Positions 11,769-21,400 of a stretch of DNA of 64,000 nt are shown in pieces (within the stretch, counting starts at the first letter, position 1; each line of letters starts with the position of its first letter). The translations under genes and the position numbers were made by a program. The notes beneath the pieces are model-generated. The model ran no database searches, had not been told where the DNA came from, and was given only the letters and a program-made list of their open reading frames with translations. Source of the stretch: Isoetes taiwanensis (taxonomy: Eukaryota > Streptophyta > Lycopodiopsida > Isoetales > Isoetaceae); the NCBI GenBank assembly GCA_021234155.1, contig JAJEKV010000049.1:2385487-2449486 (forward strand), written 5' to 3'.

Positions 11769-13580
11769 TTAAAATAGGTCTTCATAAAACCTGCGTGTCC
11801 GGCTATTGGGCTGTGTGTGATGGAGTATCAACTTCGTGACTCTTAATGACTCTGGCACACACAATTTATTTTTGTGGTATAATAGGTTACCTTCCTTCTT
11901 AAAATGTTTGAAGATTTCCCTCTCTTTGTCCGTTCTTGCCTCTTTAGAAAGGCTTGCCCATGCTTCCTTGAAGTCTCGGTCTAGAGGTAACGTCTTTTCT
12001 ATCTTCTTGCCAAACTCACTGGTGAGTGTTGATATGGCGTTGCTGTAGACTCTTGTCATCAAGGGATGCCTTGAGAACGCGTCCTCAACCACATTGAGCT
12101 TGCCTGGCTTGTACACGACGACAAAGTCATACTCCTCCAGGAACTCCATCCATCTCCTTTGTCTCAAGTTGAGATGTGGTTGGGTGAAGACATATTGTAG
12201 ACTCTGATGGTCCGTATCCAATTGAAACTTCCTTCCCAATAGATAATGCCTCCATATTCTCAATGCTCTCACCACTACTAGCAACTCCTGGTCATGGGTT
12301 GGGTAGCGCGTTTTGGCGTCGTTCATCTTCCTTGAATCATATGCTACCACCCTCCCTTCCTGTATCAAGACCCCTCCTGTTGCAATCTTGCTGGCATCTG
12401 TTGCCACCAACTTATTATTCTCTGGATCCGGCAAGACTAAGACTGGCGCCGTCGTTAAAGCTTCCTTCAACGTCTCAAATGCTGCACGGGCCTTCCTTTG
12501 CCAATGACTCACCCAATCTTTTATCTTTTCTACTTTGGTGAGGTCCGTCAGTGGAGCCGCTACCTTTGCAAAGTTCTTGACGAAGTTCCTATAATACCCT
12601 GCTAAGCCGAGGAAGCTCCTAACTTCATGGATATTCTTTGGTGTCGGCCAATCAATTACTGCTTCAATCTTTGCAGGGTCAGTGGAGATCCCTTCTGCTG
12701 TGATTATATGCCCCAAGTACTCTACCCTTTCTGTCGTGAAGTGACATTTGGATAGTTTCGCATAAAGTTGATGCCTCCTCAACTTTTCGAGTACCTTCCT
12801 CAAGTATTGGGCATGCTCCTCTAAGGATTTGTTGTAGACTAGAATGTCATCAAAGAAAACTACGATGAATGTATCTAGAAACTCGCGGAAAACATCGTTC
12901 ATGAGCCTCATGAAAGTTGCTGGAGCGTTGGACAATCCAAACGGCATCACTGTGAACTCATAATGGCCATATCTCGTCCTGAATGCAGTCTTATGGATGT
13001 CCTCTTCCTGATCTGGTGATAGCTTGACCTCAAATCTATCTTGGAGAAGACCTTTGCTCCCTGTAGTTGATCCATCAAATCATCTGATCGAGGTAGCGCA
13101 TATTTGTTCTTGATGGTGTGCTTGTTCAATTGACGATAGTCAATGCACATTCAGAGATTTCCATCCTTCTTCTTGAGAAAGAGTATTGGCGCTCCAAATG
13201 GGGAGACGCTAGGTCTTATAAACCCTAGGTCTAGCAACTCCTGCAATTGCTTCTTCAATTTCGTCAACTCCTGAAGTGACATTCTGTAGGGCGCCTTACT
13301 TGTTGGCTTCATTCCTGGCTCGAGTGCTATTTCACACTCGACTCCTCTGTAAGGTGGAAGTTGCCTAATCTCGTCTGGGAACAAATCATGGAATTCCTTC
13401 ATCAACTTGGCTATAGGCTTTGGCAGCTTGCTCAATACTTTGGCCTCCTTATCTCTTCCTCTTGCTCGTCAACTTCGAGTTTAAAGACATAGGCCACTTG
13501 TTCCTTCCTTATGCATCTAAGTAACTTCTTACTAGACATGCATTGCATGATTGGGGTGACCTCTTTACCAGTGAAGCGAT
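11769..13580 (-). pseudogene. Chromovirus A reverse transcriptase and RNase H, 5'-truncated
   Basis: From 13580 the minus strand reads the linker TGKEVTPIMQCMSSKKLL, then [44 protein letters not shown] and the catalytic [10 protein letters not shown], followed by the connection [20 protein letters not shown] and RNase H ([30 protein letters not shown]). At least three frame changes (about 12950, 13150, 13435) break it. Protease, gag and the 5' LTR are missing: the element stops abruptly at 13580 against the kinase C-lobe. Confidence 0.85.
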
Positions 13581-14027
13581 GGGCATACAAAGGCATGGAT
13601 GGTGCTGCCAAAAAGGCGATTGAGAATGAATGGCTTGCCTATCCATACATGCATGATGATTTGTATTGGGGTCCAAAAAGAGATGGAACTAAGATGGTGC
13701 CTGCAAGGGTAGATTTTGACCTCTTAGGGGCAGCCTACTTTATCTATTACCTTGCTGATTTTGCACGCAAGCATTCTTTCTTGTATGGGTACCACTGAAC
13801 AAAGCCAGAGGTTTCGAAACATGTGCGATTATTTGAAGCACTGTGTCGAATCCCCAATACGAGACAAGGCACGCAAGTTTGATCTGAACCAGCTACTGAA
13901 CACCATGCGGAGCACGTGGAATTGCTCTCCAACACATTGCACAAGACCCCAAATGGAATCAGATTGGATTCCTCAAGTTGGATTAGGTGCAGACGATGCT
14001 GACCAAGCTAGACCAAGTCACGCTTAG
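13581..14027 (+). pseudogene. Transposon-borne protein kinase, C-terminal part
   Basis: Begins mid-protein at the chromovirus A junction. It reads WAYKGMDGAAKKAIENEW, then RDGTKMVPARVDFDLLGAAY: the last matches the activation-segment end and helix F of kinases (conserved Asp in DFDLLG, compare DVWSLG). A one-base shift near 13790-13800 changes to the frame reading TEQSQRFRNMCDYLKHC and the closing helix ARKFDLNQLLNTMRSTW, resembling the RPTxxxLL helix at the kinase C-terminus; stop at 14025-14027. Its N-lobe is at 5704-6904 on the other strand. Same strand as the RING-like gene 231 bp downstream. Confidence 0.55.
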
Positions 14028-14258
14028 CGTGCCATTTATGAGCTCTCTTGTATGCAAGCAAAAAAATTATTGATTGAACAATTGCTTTAGATACATTTAA
14101 TAAAACATCTTTGGCATTCTTATGTATTTATTTTTGTTGCACTTGATTTTTTTATAATTTATAAGTCATATTGAGTTATTTTTTATTTTGCACAGTTAAC
14201 ATAAAGCCTATCCGCAAGAAAACGAACAAACAACTTACCTAGTGTCAAACACAAAAGA

Positions 14259-15710
14259 ATGTCTCAACAACCGAGTTCGTCTCATCAGCAACCGAGTTCG
14301 TCTCATCAGCAGACGAGAGAAGGGGCTGATGAAACTGGGCAAGGAGCCAACTTCTCATTGCCGTCCTCTTTGAGAACTCCAGATGGATTTGTATTCCCTT
14401 CTTTACCTATATTGTCGGAGGTTAGGGCACAACAACTACAGAGGGCAGAGGAACATGCTAGAACAAATGAAGCGCGTGCAAAAGAGTTGTTGAGGTTGAG
14501 GGCAACGGCAGAAGTGGCCAAGAAAGGTGTCACAATTACAGAGGTGCATGGAGTTGCATGTGAGATGGGCCCAGGTTGTTGCCCGCATGGAGCAGATTAT
14601 AATGATATCGAGGCCAATATAGACGCCAAACAGTTTGACGTCGACTGGCCAAGCAGGAGAACATGTAAATATAAGGCATACGACTGCAAAATCCCTGAAG
14701 TCCGAGTTAAAGCTTTGGAGAGGTGGGTCCAAGTGAAAGGAACGATGATAAAAAACCATGAATTCAGCAAGATGTTTGCCAAGCAAGTGTACTATGAGAT
14801 TGTGAAAGGGGAGCCCGTAAATTATGCTAGTAGAAAATGGAAACAAGGAAGCGGTAGTGGTAGCAGCAAGAGAGTGAAGCTCGCGAACGATTCTGAAAGC
14901 GCTCTTGGTGATGAACCCGTGACTATAACCTATTTGCTTCAAGATGCCATAAAACTTTTAGATGTGGCAGGGGTTGCAGCAGCAGGTGCAGTGACAGAAG
15001 AGGTGAATCTGAAGGCTCAGTTAGAGAATGAAAGAAGTCGAAATCTCACTCTGTCAGAGGAAAACTTGCGCTTAAAAGACCGTGCAAATGCTCACGACAA
15101 GATGGCTGCAGAATTACTAGACACGAAGAATCAACTTGCAGCTTTGGGTAGGGAAAACACGATGTTGAGAGTAGACAATGAGCATATGCGCACCCTGACC
15201 AGAGCCTTAGATTCTGATCCCCTTAGAGTCTCGAAGGAGCAGGGTATTGTATACCTCCCTCCCGAATACCTATATGAGAGCCAGTGGGATGATGTAAAGA
15301 ACGGGGACTTCAGATATTGTCAAGTGTGTGCGGACAATCTGACCCAAGTTGGTTGGTATGCCTTGGGATGTGGACATCGTCTGCATTTGAGGTGTTTGTT
15401 GGATTGGATGATGGGCAGTAGTTTCTGTCCAGCAGAGGATGGATATATTATACCAGAGCGCCAGTATGCAATGCTCAACTTGCAATCACGCATGCCTCCC
15501 TTGCCACCTCTGATTGCTCACAGGAGGGATGGAATGGCTCACGCGTTCCATACCCAACGTGAAATGGACCTTTAGAGGGGGGTAGAAGAACCGCGTGAAG
15601 GTGAAGAGGTACCAGACATTAACCAGTACCTGCCTCCTGCTCCTGGGCCAGCAGGTGATTGGGTGAACCCTGGCGCAAACGTTGATGCAGACGATTACTT
15701 AAACCCATGA
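14259..15710 (+). pseudogene. Coiled-coil protein with degenerate RING-H2 finger
   Basis: 438 codons to a TAG (15573-15575), then 44 further in-frame codons with normal composition (RGVEEPREGEEVPDINQYL) to TGA 15708-15710; the TAG may be a mutated CAG. Residues 1-25 repeat SSHQQP; 50-75 are charged helix; 95-200 contain a Cys-rich patch (GPGCCPHG); 250-320 form a coiled coil (ENERSRNLTLSEENLRLKD). At 358-400 lies CQVC-x11-CGHRLHLRC-x9-FCP, a RING-H2-like arrangement with the last cysteine of the second CxxC replaced (CPAE). RING domains usually recruit E2 enzymes; here only one zinc site looks complete. Family otherwise unknown. Cargo gene of the hAT-like element. Confidence 0.55.
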
Positions 15711-15892
15711 GCTATCTACATTATTTTTTTGATATTTTTCCCTAAGATCTTAGATGCACATGAACGAACCAACGTTCGTTGACGAGGATTTGTTTGTCTT
15801 AATAAAATTTTGGGGGTTAGGTTGCCGCATTGAGTGATTTGTGTAATAGTTAAGTATGTGAGTGAGTCAAATCATCTGCACACGCAATATAT

Positions 15893-16003
15893 TTGACATC
15901 TGGATCTCATGTCAGGCCTTCTTTTCTTTGAACATCATAGTTGATAAAACCATGGTGGTCACTGAAAAGAAGGGCCTGATGTAGAGGGACAGAGATATAT
16001 CAA
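15893..16003. repeat. Hairpin H1
   Basis: Inner stem ATGTCAGGCCTTCTTTTC pairs with GAAAAGAAGGGCCTGATG; outer stem TTGACATCTGGATCTC pairs more loosely with the segment ending ATATATCAA. Loop about 35 nt. Confidence 0.55.
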
Positions 16004-16121
16004 GCAGGAAACTCAAAAAGGGAGTAAGCTTGGAGTGTGACCCTCTTGAATGGTTGTCAGTTCACCAGGCTTGATATTCTCCGTGGCGAACAATATAGAC
16101 TTCTTGAAATTCTTGTTACCT

Positions 16122-16258
16122 CCTTTAGAAAGAGCGAGCTTTGCTCTGGCTCTCTTTTGTAGTCTCGCTGTGTCAATATAGCTTAGTTACTTTGCTAGGT
16201 TATATTACACAAAGAGACTCAAAATGGGAGCCAAAGCAAAAATCATTCGTTCTAGAGG
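16122..16258. repeat. Hairpin H2
   Basis: Arms of about 60 nt: CCTTTAGAA...TTTGCTCTGGCTCTC with GGGAGCCAAAGCAAA...TTCTAGAGG, continuing inward through AGTCTC/GAGACT and GTGTCAATATAGC/TTATATTACAC. Loop carries TAGCTTAGTTAC, also found in H4. Confidence 0.6.
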
Positions 16259-16302
16259 TAAAAGTTCTCGTATGCAAGTTGCCATGTCGTCAAAGGTGAG
16301 AG

Positions 16303-16444
16303 CGTACCCTAATTTCAAGCCAAAATGTTGCCTGGGCTTTGTCCATCTATATAGCGGCTGTTAGGCACCAAATCATGGAATATCCTAACTCTTGCTATTG
16401 ATGGAGAACGTTTGGCAGCACTCTGACTTGAAATTAGAGGACGC
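16303..16444. repeat. Hairpin H3
   Basis: 5' arm CCTAATTTCAAGCCAAAATG pairs with CACTCTGACTTGAAATTAGAGG; further pairs at TCCATC/GATGGA and TGTTAGG/CCTAAC. About 142 nt in all. Confidence 0.55.
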
Positions 16445-16586
16445 GTCCCCTTTGGCGTCGCGGTGGATTGTACAAGGACGGAGGTAACAAGGTTTTTGAG
16501 TACTCTATTTTTATTGTGGCCACGGATGATATCCGCCTAGTGGTTGTTTGCAATTCTGTGGGTTCATTAGAGATTAGTGATTGATG

Positions 16587-16715
16587 AGTGAAAGCATCGA
16601 GACTTCCCAATCTTTCTTTCCCTGCCTCTTTGGGCAATGTAGCTTAGTTTACATTCTAAGTTCCACTGTCCAAAGAAGCGTGAAAGCAATATTTGGGAAG
16701 TCTCGATGCTTCACT
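16587..16715. repeat. Hairpin H4
   Basis: The base is almost perfect: AGCATCGAGACTTCCCAA pairs with TTGGGAAGTCTCGATGCT, one bulged A outside it. The upper stem pairs CTCTTTGGGCA with TGTCCAAAGAAG. Loop TAGCTTAGTTTAC matches that of H2. Confidence 0.65.
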
Positions 16716-16749
16716 CTGATATTTCTTGAGGCAGCCGATGGGCCATTTT

Positions 16750-16981
16750 CCCATCCACTGTATAGGTAAGGCGTAACTCCGATATGCCAAATGTGCGTTT
16801 CAATGCCATGGGGATTGTGTATCTGTACCTCCATTCCTTTGGGCGGCACCTGCCATATAAACCCATTAGGTATGTAGAGCATGTGCCACTCAAAGGAATG
16901 GAGTACAAATATAGGGTCCTGATGGCATTCAAATGTCAGTTTAGCGTACCGGAGATACGCCTTACCTATCCAGTGGATGGG
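16750..16981. repeat. Hairpin H5, longest foldback (232 bp)
   Basis: CCCATCCACTGTATAGGTAA at the left end pairs with TTACCTATCCAGTGGATGGG at the right end; pairing resumes at TACTCCATTCCTTTG-type arms (left TACCTCCATTCCTTTGGG, right CAAAGGAATGGAGTAC). Two near-perfect duplex blocks on one stem are visible. Confidence 0.65.
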
Positions 16982-16995
16982 ACGATGTGGATCAT

Positions 16996-17164
16996 GTATC
17001 TTATGAACCCTCTTCGGCATCAGATTCATCCCGACTGGTCCGTGGCTGTTTGGCCCCTTGGCATGCGTATATTACTTCTCATCAGCAAGATTCTGTCGCA
17101 TGCAAAGAGGCAAGCAGCAACGGAAGTCGAGACGGATCTGATACGAGGAGGGTTCAGAAGACAC
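16996..17164. repeat. Hairpin H6
   Basis: 5' arm TATCTTATGAACCCTCTTCG...CATCAGAT pairs with 3' arm ATCTGATACGAGGAGGGTTC...AGAAGACAC; inner pairs at GGCATGCG/CGCATGC. Loop and stem base are shared with H7. Confidence 0.65.
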
Positions 17165-17204
17165 TACGGTCGATGGAGGTAATGGAACACGGTGACACAA
17201 CAAT

Positions 17205-17287
17205 GGATCGTGTATCTAGTGAAATCTCATCTCCGTCAAAGTCGGCTCGATTGATCCGTGGCCGTTTGACCCCCTTGGCATGCGCAG
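17205..17287. repeat. Hairpin H7, first arm
   Basis: Starts GGATCGTGTATCTAGTGAAA and runs to CCTTGGCATGCGCAG, where element B begins. The stem-base and loop halves equal those of H6 while the central stem differs. The matching arm is at 27386-27490. Confidence 0.6.
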
Positions 17288-18851
17288 TGTGACGGCCCCA
17301 GCTCCTATACGATGCCCCGGTCGTATACAAACTGGAGATCATCCCTCAAACCAGCATCTGCTCGCTGACATGAGGCCGTCCACCTAACATCGGGCTCTTG
17401 CTGGTGGCCAAGAACCCGACGGGGAAGAATGGACGTGTCATTCATCCCGTCTCCCTCGGGATCGATCTAGCTGCGGAAGCGTAAACACACATGAGCACAT
17501 GATATCAATCAACAATAACATACCCACCTCGAAGGGTGGTCCACCATATCACAGTAGCTGCAACAACACATCAGTACATCAACATAACATGGGGAAATCC
17601 TACCCAGGCTCAGACTCTTGGGGAAAGACTGACGGCTTGGGTCTCCGGATAACAATGCAGACAGAATTCATGGCAAATGGATTTGGCTGGCATAGGAACA
17701 TGGTCGTTGGGTAGTCCACTCCATCCGCCCCTCCTATGCATACTTTGCAGATAGGCTGAAAAGTATTGGAGCTTGACCGTAGCCTGCCGGGTTCATAGCC
17801 AAAGAGGCTACTACTGGGTTGCATCTCCCCAGCTCCCGATGAGGCAGGAGGAGATCACTCTCCTCCAAAAGGTTCATGCCAATCACAGGCGAGCTAGAGA
17901 GCCACTGCTCGTATACGACTTGAACCCCTAGAAGATGACGCATCACCCAAGAGGTGTCGAGCCCATACCCTGCCCGCACGCAGTGCCAGGGTATTAGGCC
18001 TAGCCCACAATGTTCCCCGGCCGTCACTACGCACCAGAGGGATCAACTGTGATCAGACAAGCCCTTCCTTTTCAGCCGGTCTAGCTCCGCCACCCACAGC
18101 CAGGCGGGCTCTTATGCACAGGCCGCATTAATTGGGAATTAATGGGCTAAAACTAGGATCATACAACTACTTGGGCTCTGGGTCTCTACCCCCCTTCCCA
18201 ATACACAAGAGTGGCGCATAGAATGTCAAAACATCATTACAACAGAACTGAAAACAATAGAATACATCTATTCTAATCTACCTAATCATACATGGTTAGG
18301 TTCCTTTGTTAGTGTCTATCATTCTTAGGCTGTAGGGGTCGCCTATAGCTAAGAATGAATGCTAAACCTACTGAAAGAGGCCTGATAACTCGGATCTATC
18401 TATTGAATCAACCACCCACCCGCATCTTGGCCGGCTCCCACTCCTCTGAAAGAGTCCATGCTGCTGATCTCGGGTCTGCTGATCTTGGATCGAGCTGCAA
18501 CCTGGGAGATCCGACTTCTCTGCTTCCGTTCAGGCGGAAATGCATCCTCTGCTGCTCCAATCCGAGACTCAGGGGCTGAGAACTGAAAGGGTTTCCCTTT
18601 TAGGGTTTATGCCCCTTTATCTCCACGCATTTAGGGCTGGTCCCTTTTTGGTCAATGGGTCATTGCCACGTGGCAAAAAGGGATTATATTCACATGTTGC
18701 TTTAACATGTGCAATATAATGGTTCACAAGGTCGTACCCTAGGGTACTACCCTTTACGGTCGCCGTGTACATGTCGTCTGAGTCGACATGTACTAGTGAC
18801 GTGTCAGTATAATATACGTATTCATATCGTATGTTATGCTGGAACGTCACA
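17288..18851 (-). repeat. Element B 3' LTR (1564 bp)
   Basis: Begins and ends with the 7-bp inverted repeat TGTGACG/CGTCACA. Nearly identical to the 5' LTR where both exist, pointing to a fairly recent insertion. Confidence 0.85.
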
Positions 18852-18865
18852 TTCTCCCCACCTTA
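18852..18865 (-). other. Element B polypurine tract
   Basis: Minus strand AAGGTGGGGAGAA directly upstream of the 3' LTR; plus-strand primer site for reverse transcription. Confidence 0.75.
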
Positions 18866-21400
18866 AAATGATGCTGTCCGCAGCATCGAGGTTCTCCCCA
18901 CCTTGGGATCTTCCTGTCCTGCAACCAACTTGATGCATGCAATTATTATTATAGTTACACAATTATTAGAATTACTCTAAGGTAATGTTTAAGACATTAC
19001 TGTACTATTTCATTATCCAATTAACTTATCACTTCATAACTTAATCAACGCAAGGTAATTACTAACCTTACTTAATACAACATTTAAGTTTATCAAAGTT
19101 TATCAATTTCATACAAAATTTACACTTCCAAGGTACTCTTCATCCCTTGCAACACGTTATAACAAAATTTGTGTTGGAAGTCTTTGCACCTTAAAATCCT
19201 GCATTAATTTTACAATATCTATAATTACATACTTACTATCTCACACAAGATTTAAGCGATTAGTTTAAATGGTAGAAATCATAACTACTCTAGAACTATC
19301 TATACAAGTGCTCGTGATGCGACTCCCCGCCAGTTCTTCGTTCTCATTGGCCTCCTGGATTCACACCACGCTATAATATTAATGTAAAGTTGGTTATAAG
19401 GGAACCACCTCATCTATCTACCTGAATGCATGACTAATCTCCCGGCGTAGGAAGAGGATGCTTCTTCCATCGTGGCCGTGGAGACAGCGCCCTATAATGC
19501 CTATATGCCGCTCATGCCTACACCTTTAGTTGCCTGAGACGTGGAGGATAGGGTCCTTCCCGTATTTGGGCGTGAAGGATAGGGTCCTCCCCGTAGGCAT
19601 TGACTAGAGGTGCTTTCCTATCAATGCATTCCTGAATGACCTCTTATCTCTCGAGGTCGTCTACTTCCGTGGAAGTAGACTTTTTAATCTACCTTCCAAT
19701 TCATTCAAGCAAAACCGCGGTCATGCCTACAATGACATTACACCACATCCTAGAGATCACCGTAATGGTCTCATCATCGGTAACAACGCATGCAACCCAT
19801 ACCTAGCATAGGCTGCATGCGTAGATTAACTTGAAACCTGCATGATTTCTGCTGGCTCTTTTAATGCATGCGATTAACATAATTACCCTAAGGTAATGTT
19901 TATGAATTAACATTATCATAGTATCGGATACATTACTTCCGATAGTACAATTATATTTACTCTAAGCTTTGCAATATTTAAGGACTTTTAGATCGCGATT
20001 ATTTTAACAATAACCCTGGTTTAGACCTATTGTTACATAGACAAGGTTTTAATTATCATACACAAGAATTAGATGTGCTTCTTATTCTCTTCCTTGGGTC
20101 CTGCATTACCCTTGGAAGTATATCCCTAAGATGCACTTAAGTATATCTAAATTCTATTTTCTATTTATATTTTACCCGAGGTCATATAGCTATCCTTGGA
20201 AGGAATTGCATCCTTGCGAAGGATTAATTAACATGCTACCTCACATTACCGTTGTTATTTAACTTATTTCCCTATGATACATATACGTACAACAATTTCT
20301 ATCCAGTTATTAGGATCTATATTTAACTTATCTATAAGACACATTAAAGCTTATACTGCATGCGCACTCCTTACCTAAGGCTAGAACGCATCCACCCATT
20401 GAGCCGGCGTCGAGTAATTTTGGAGATGACTTGGTCGTTGCATTGCTCCCATAGTTTTGCTCCATTCATTGGTGTAGTTAGCTACTACGTCAGTCTCGTA
20501 CGTTGAAGGCCTCCTGAGCACTAAGGTATCTATCTATCTTACGCTCTGTTCGCTTCGGCCATTGCCGGAGTGAACTCTATTCTACGGGTCGGTCAATTCG
20601 ATGCAAGTACGTTCAATCATAAGATTGAGTCCTCCCACTTTCTTCGAAAAGAAAATGGTCCTGCACCCCTTCAATGACGTTGTACACAACGTCATATCTA
20701 TTCTCTCCCCTTAAGAGGTTATACGCTTCTTACTTAGCGCATTACTTTACTAGCCTTAGCTAACATATATAACCATCTAAGATGGATGCCCATATTATGT
20801 TATCATTTATTTCAATATAGTTATGGGTTACCTACTTGGTTAGAACGATTCTAAACCACAAGGTTTTGTCATGACGACAATTCCTTTTGTCTCAAAAGAC
20901 TATTTGATTACTATAATTCTTATTTTAGATGTACCTTACATGTATTATTCTTTTATATTCTAGAGATCCCCCCTTTCTTAGTTATTTAAACTCTTGGAAT
21001 ATTCCTACCAATCGAATTGATGCCATCGTAACAAGTTGGCCGGACTTGTTAGATTACTTATTTTGTTTCGGTTGGATTATTCTTTTGGAGGTACTAGATT
21101 TATACATGGTCAACAATTATCCTAGTAATGATTCCTTCTTAGCGAGGTGATCAATCTCACCAAGTGGTTTCAATATGTTGGACGTCTGTTAACAATCGTG
21201 TATAATTATAGTTACTCCTATGCATTTCCTTCCCAATCCTTGATGCTTAGCTCAATATTGGGGCAATCCTTTCAGCGAGAATATCTGGAAATGCCTTCTA
21301 ATCCCAATATGGATGTTGCCGTCCGTACATTTAACCTACTAGGCCCCATGGCCTTAGATCCCTGAGCTTGCTAGAAGCTCATCCACTCGTTGCCTGCTTG
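18866..21400 (-). other. Element B, 3' interior without readable genes
   Basis: Related to the untranslated region of element A at 19490-19690. At 20400-20550 the minus strand has a short text (VANYTNEWSKTMGAMQ) placed where A has its chromodomain. Otherwise AT-rich and without coding frames. Confidence 0.45.

Larger units (their letters stand above)
15893..17287. ncRNA. Array of imperfect hairpins (H1-H7)
   Basis: Seven foldbacks follow each other directly after the RING-like gene: H1 15893-16003, H2 16122-16258, H3 16303-16444, H4 16587-16715, H5 16750-16981, H6 16996-17164, H7 from 17205 (its second arm is at 27386-27490 because element B inserted in the loop). Stems are 35-100 bp with scattered mismatches, the geometry of plant MIRNA or young inverted-duplication precursors. 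Transcript strand cannot be fixed from G:U bias. The array lies between convergent genes: RING-like (plus) and BED-finger (minus). Confidence 0.5.

Noticed and set aside
13511-13580. Apparent start of a plus-strand ORF (MHLSNFLLDMHCM...) running into the kinase C-lobe
   Set aside because: The first 70 bp are the antisense of chromovirus A pol; the open frame arises only because of the junction at 13580.
18355-18579. Open frame in element B 3' LTR
   Set aside because: Lies inside an LTR, not conserved in the other LTR copies, no protein-like pattern.
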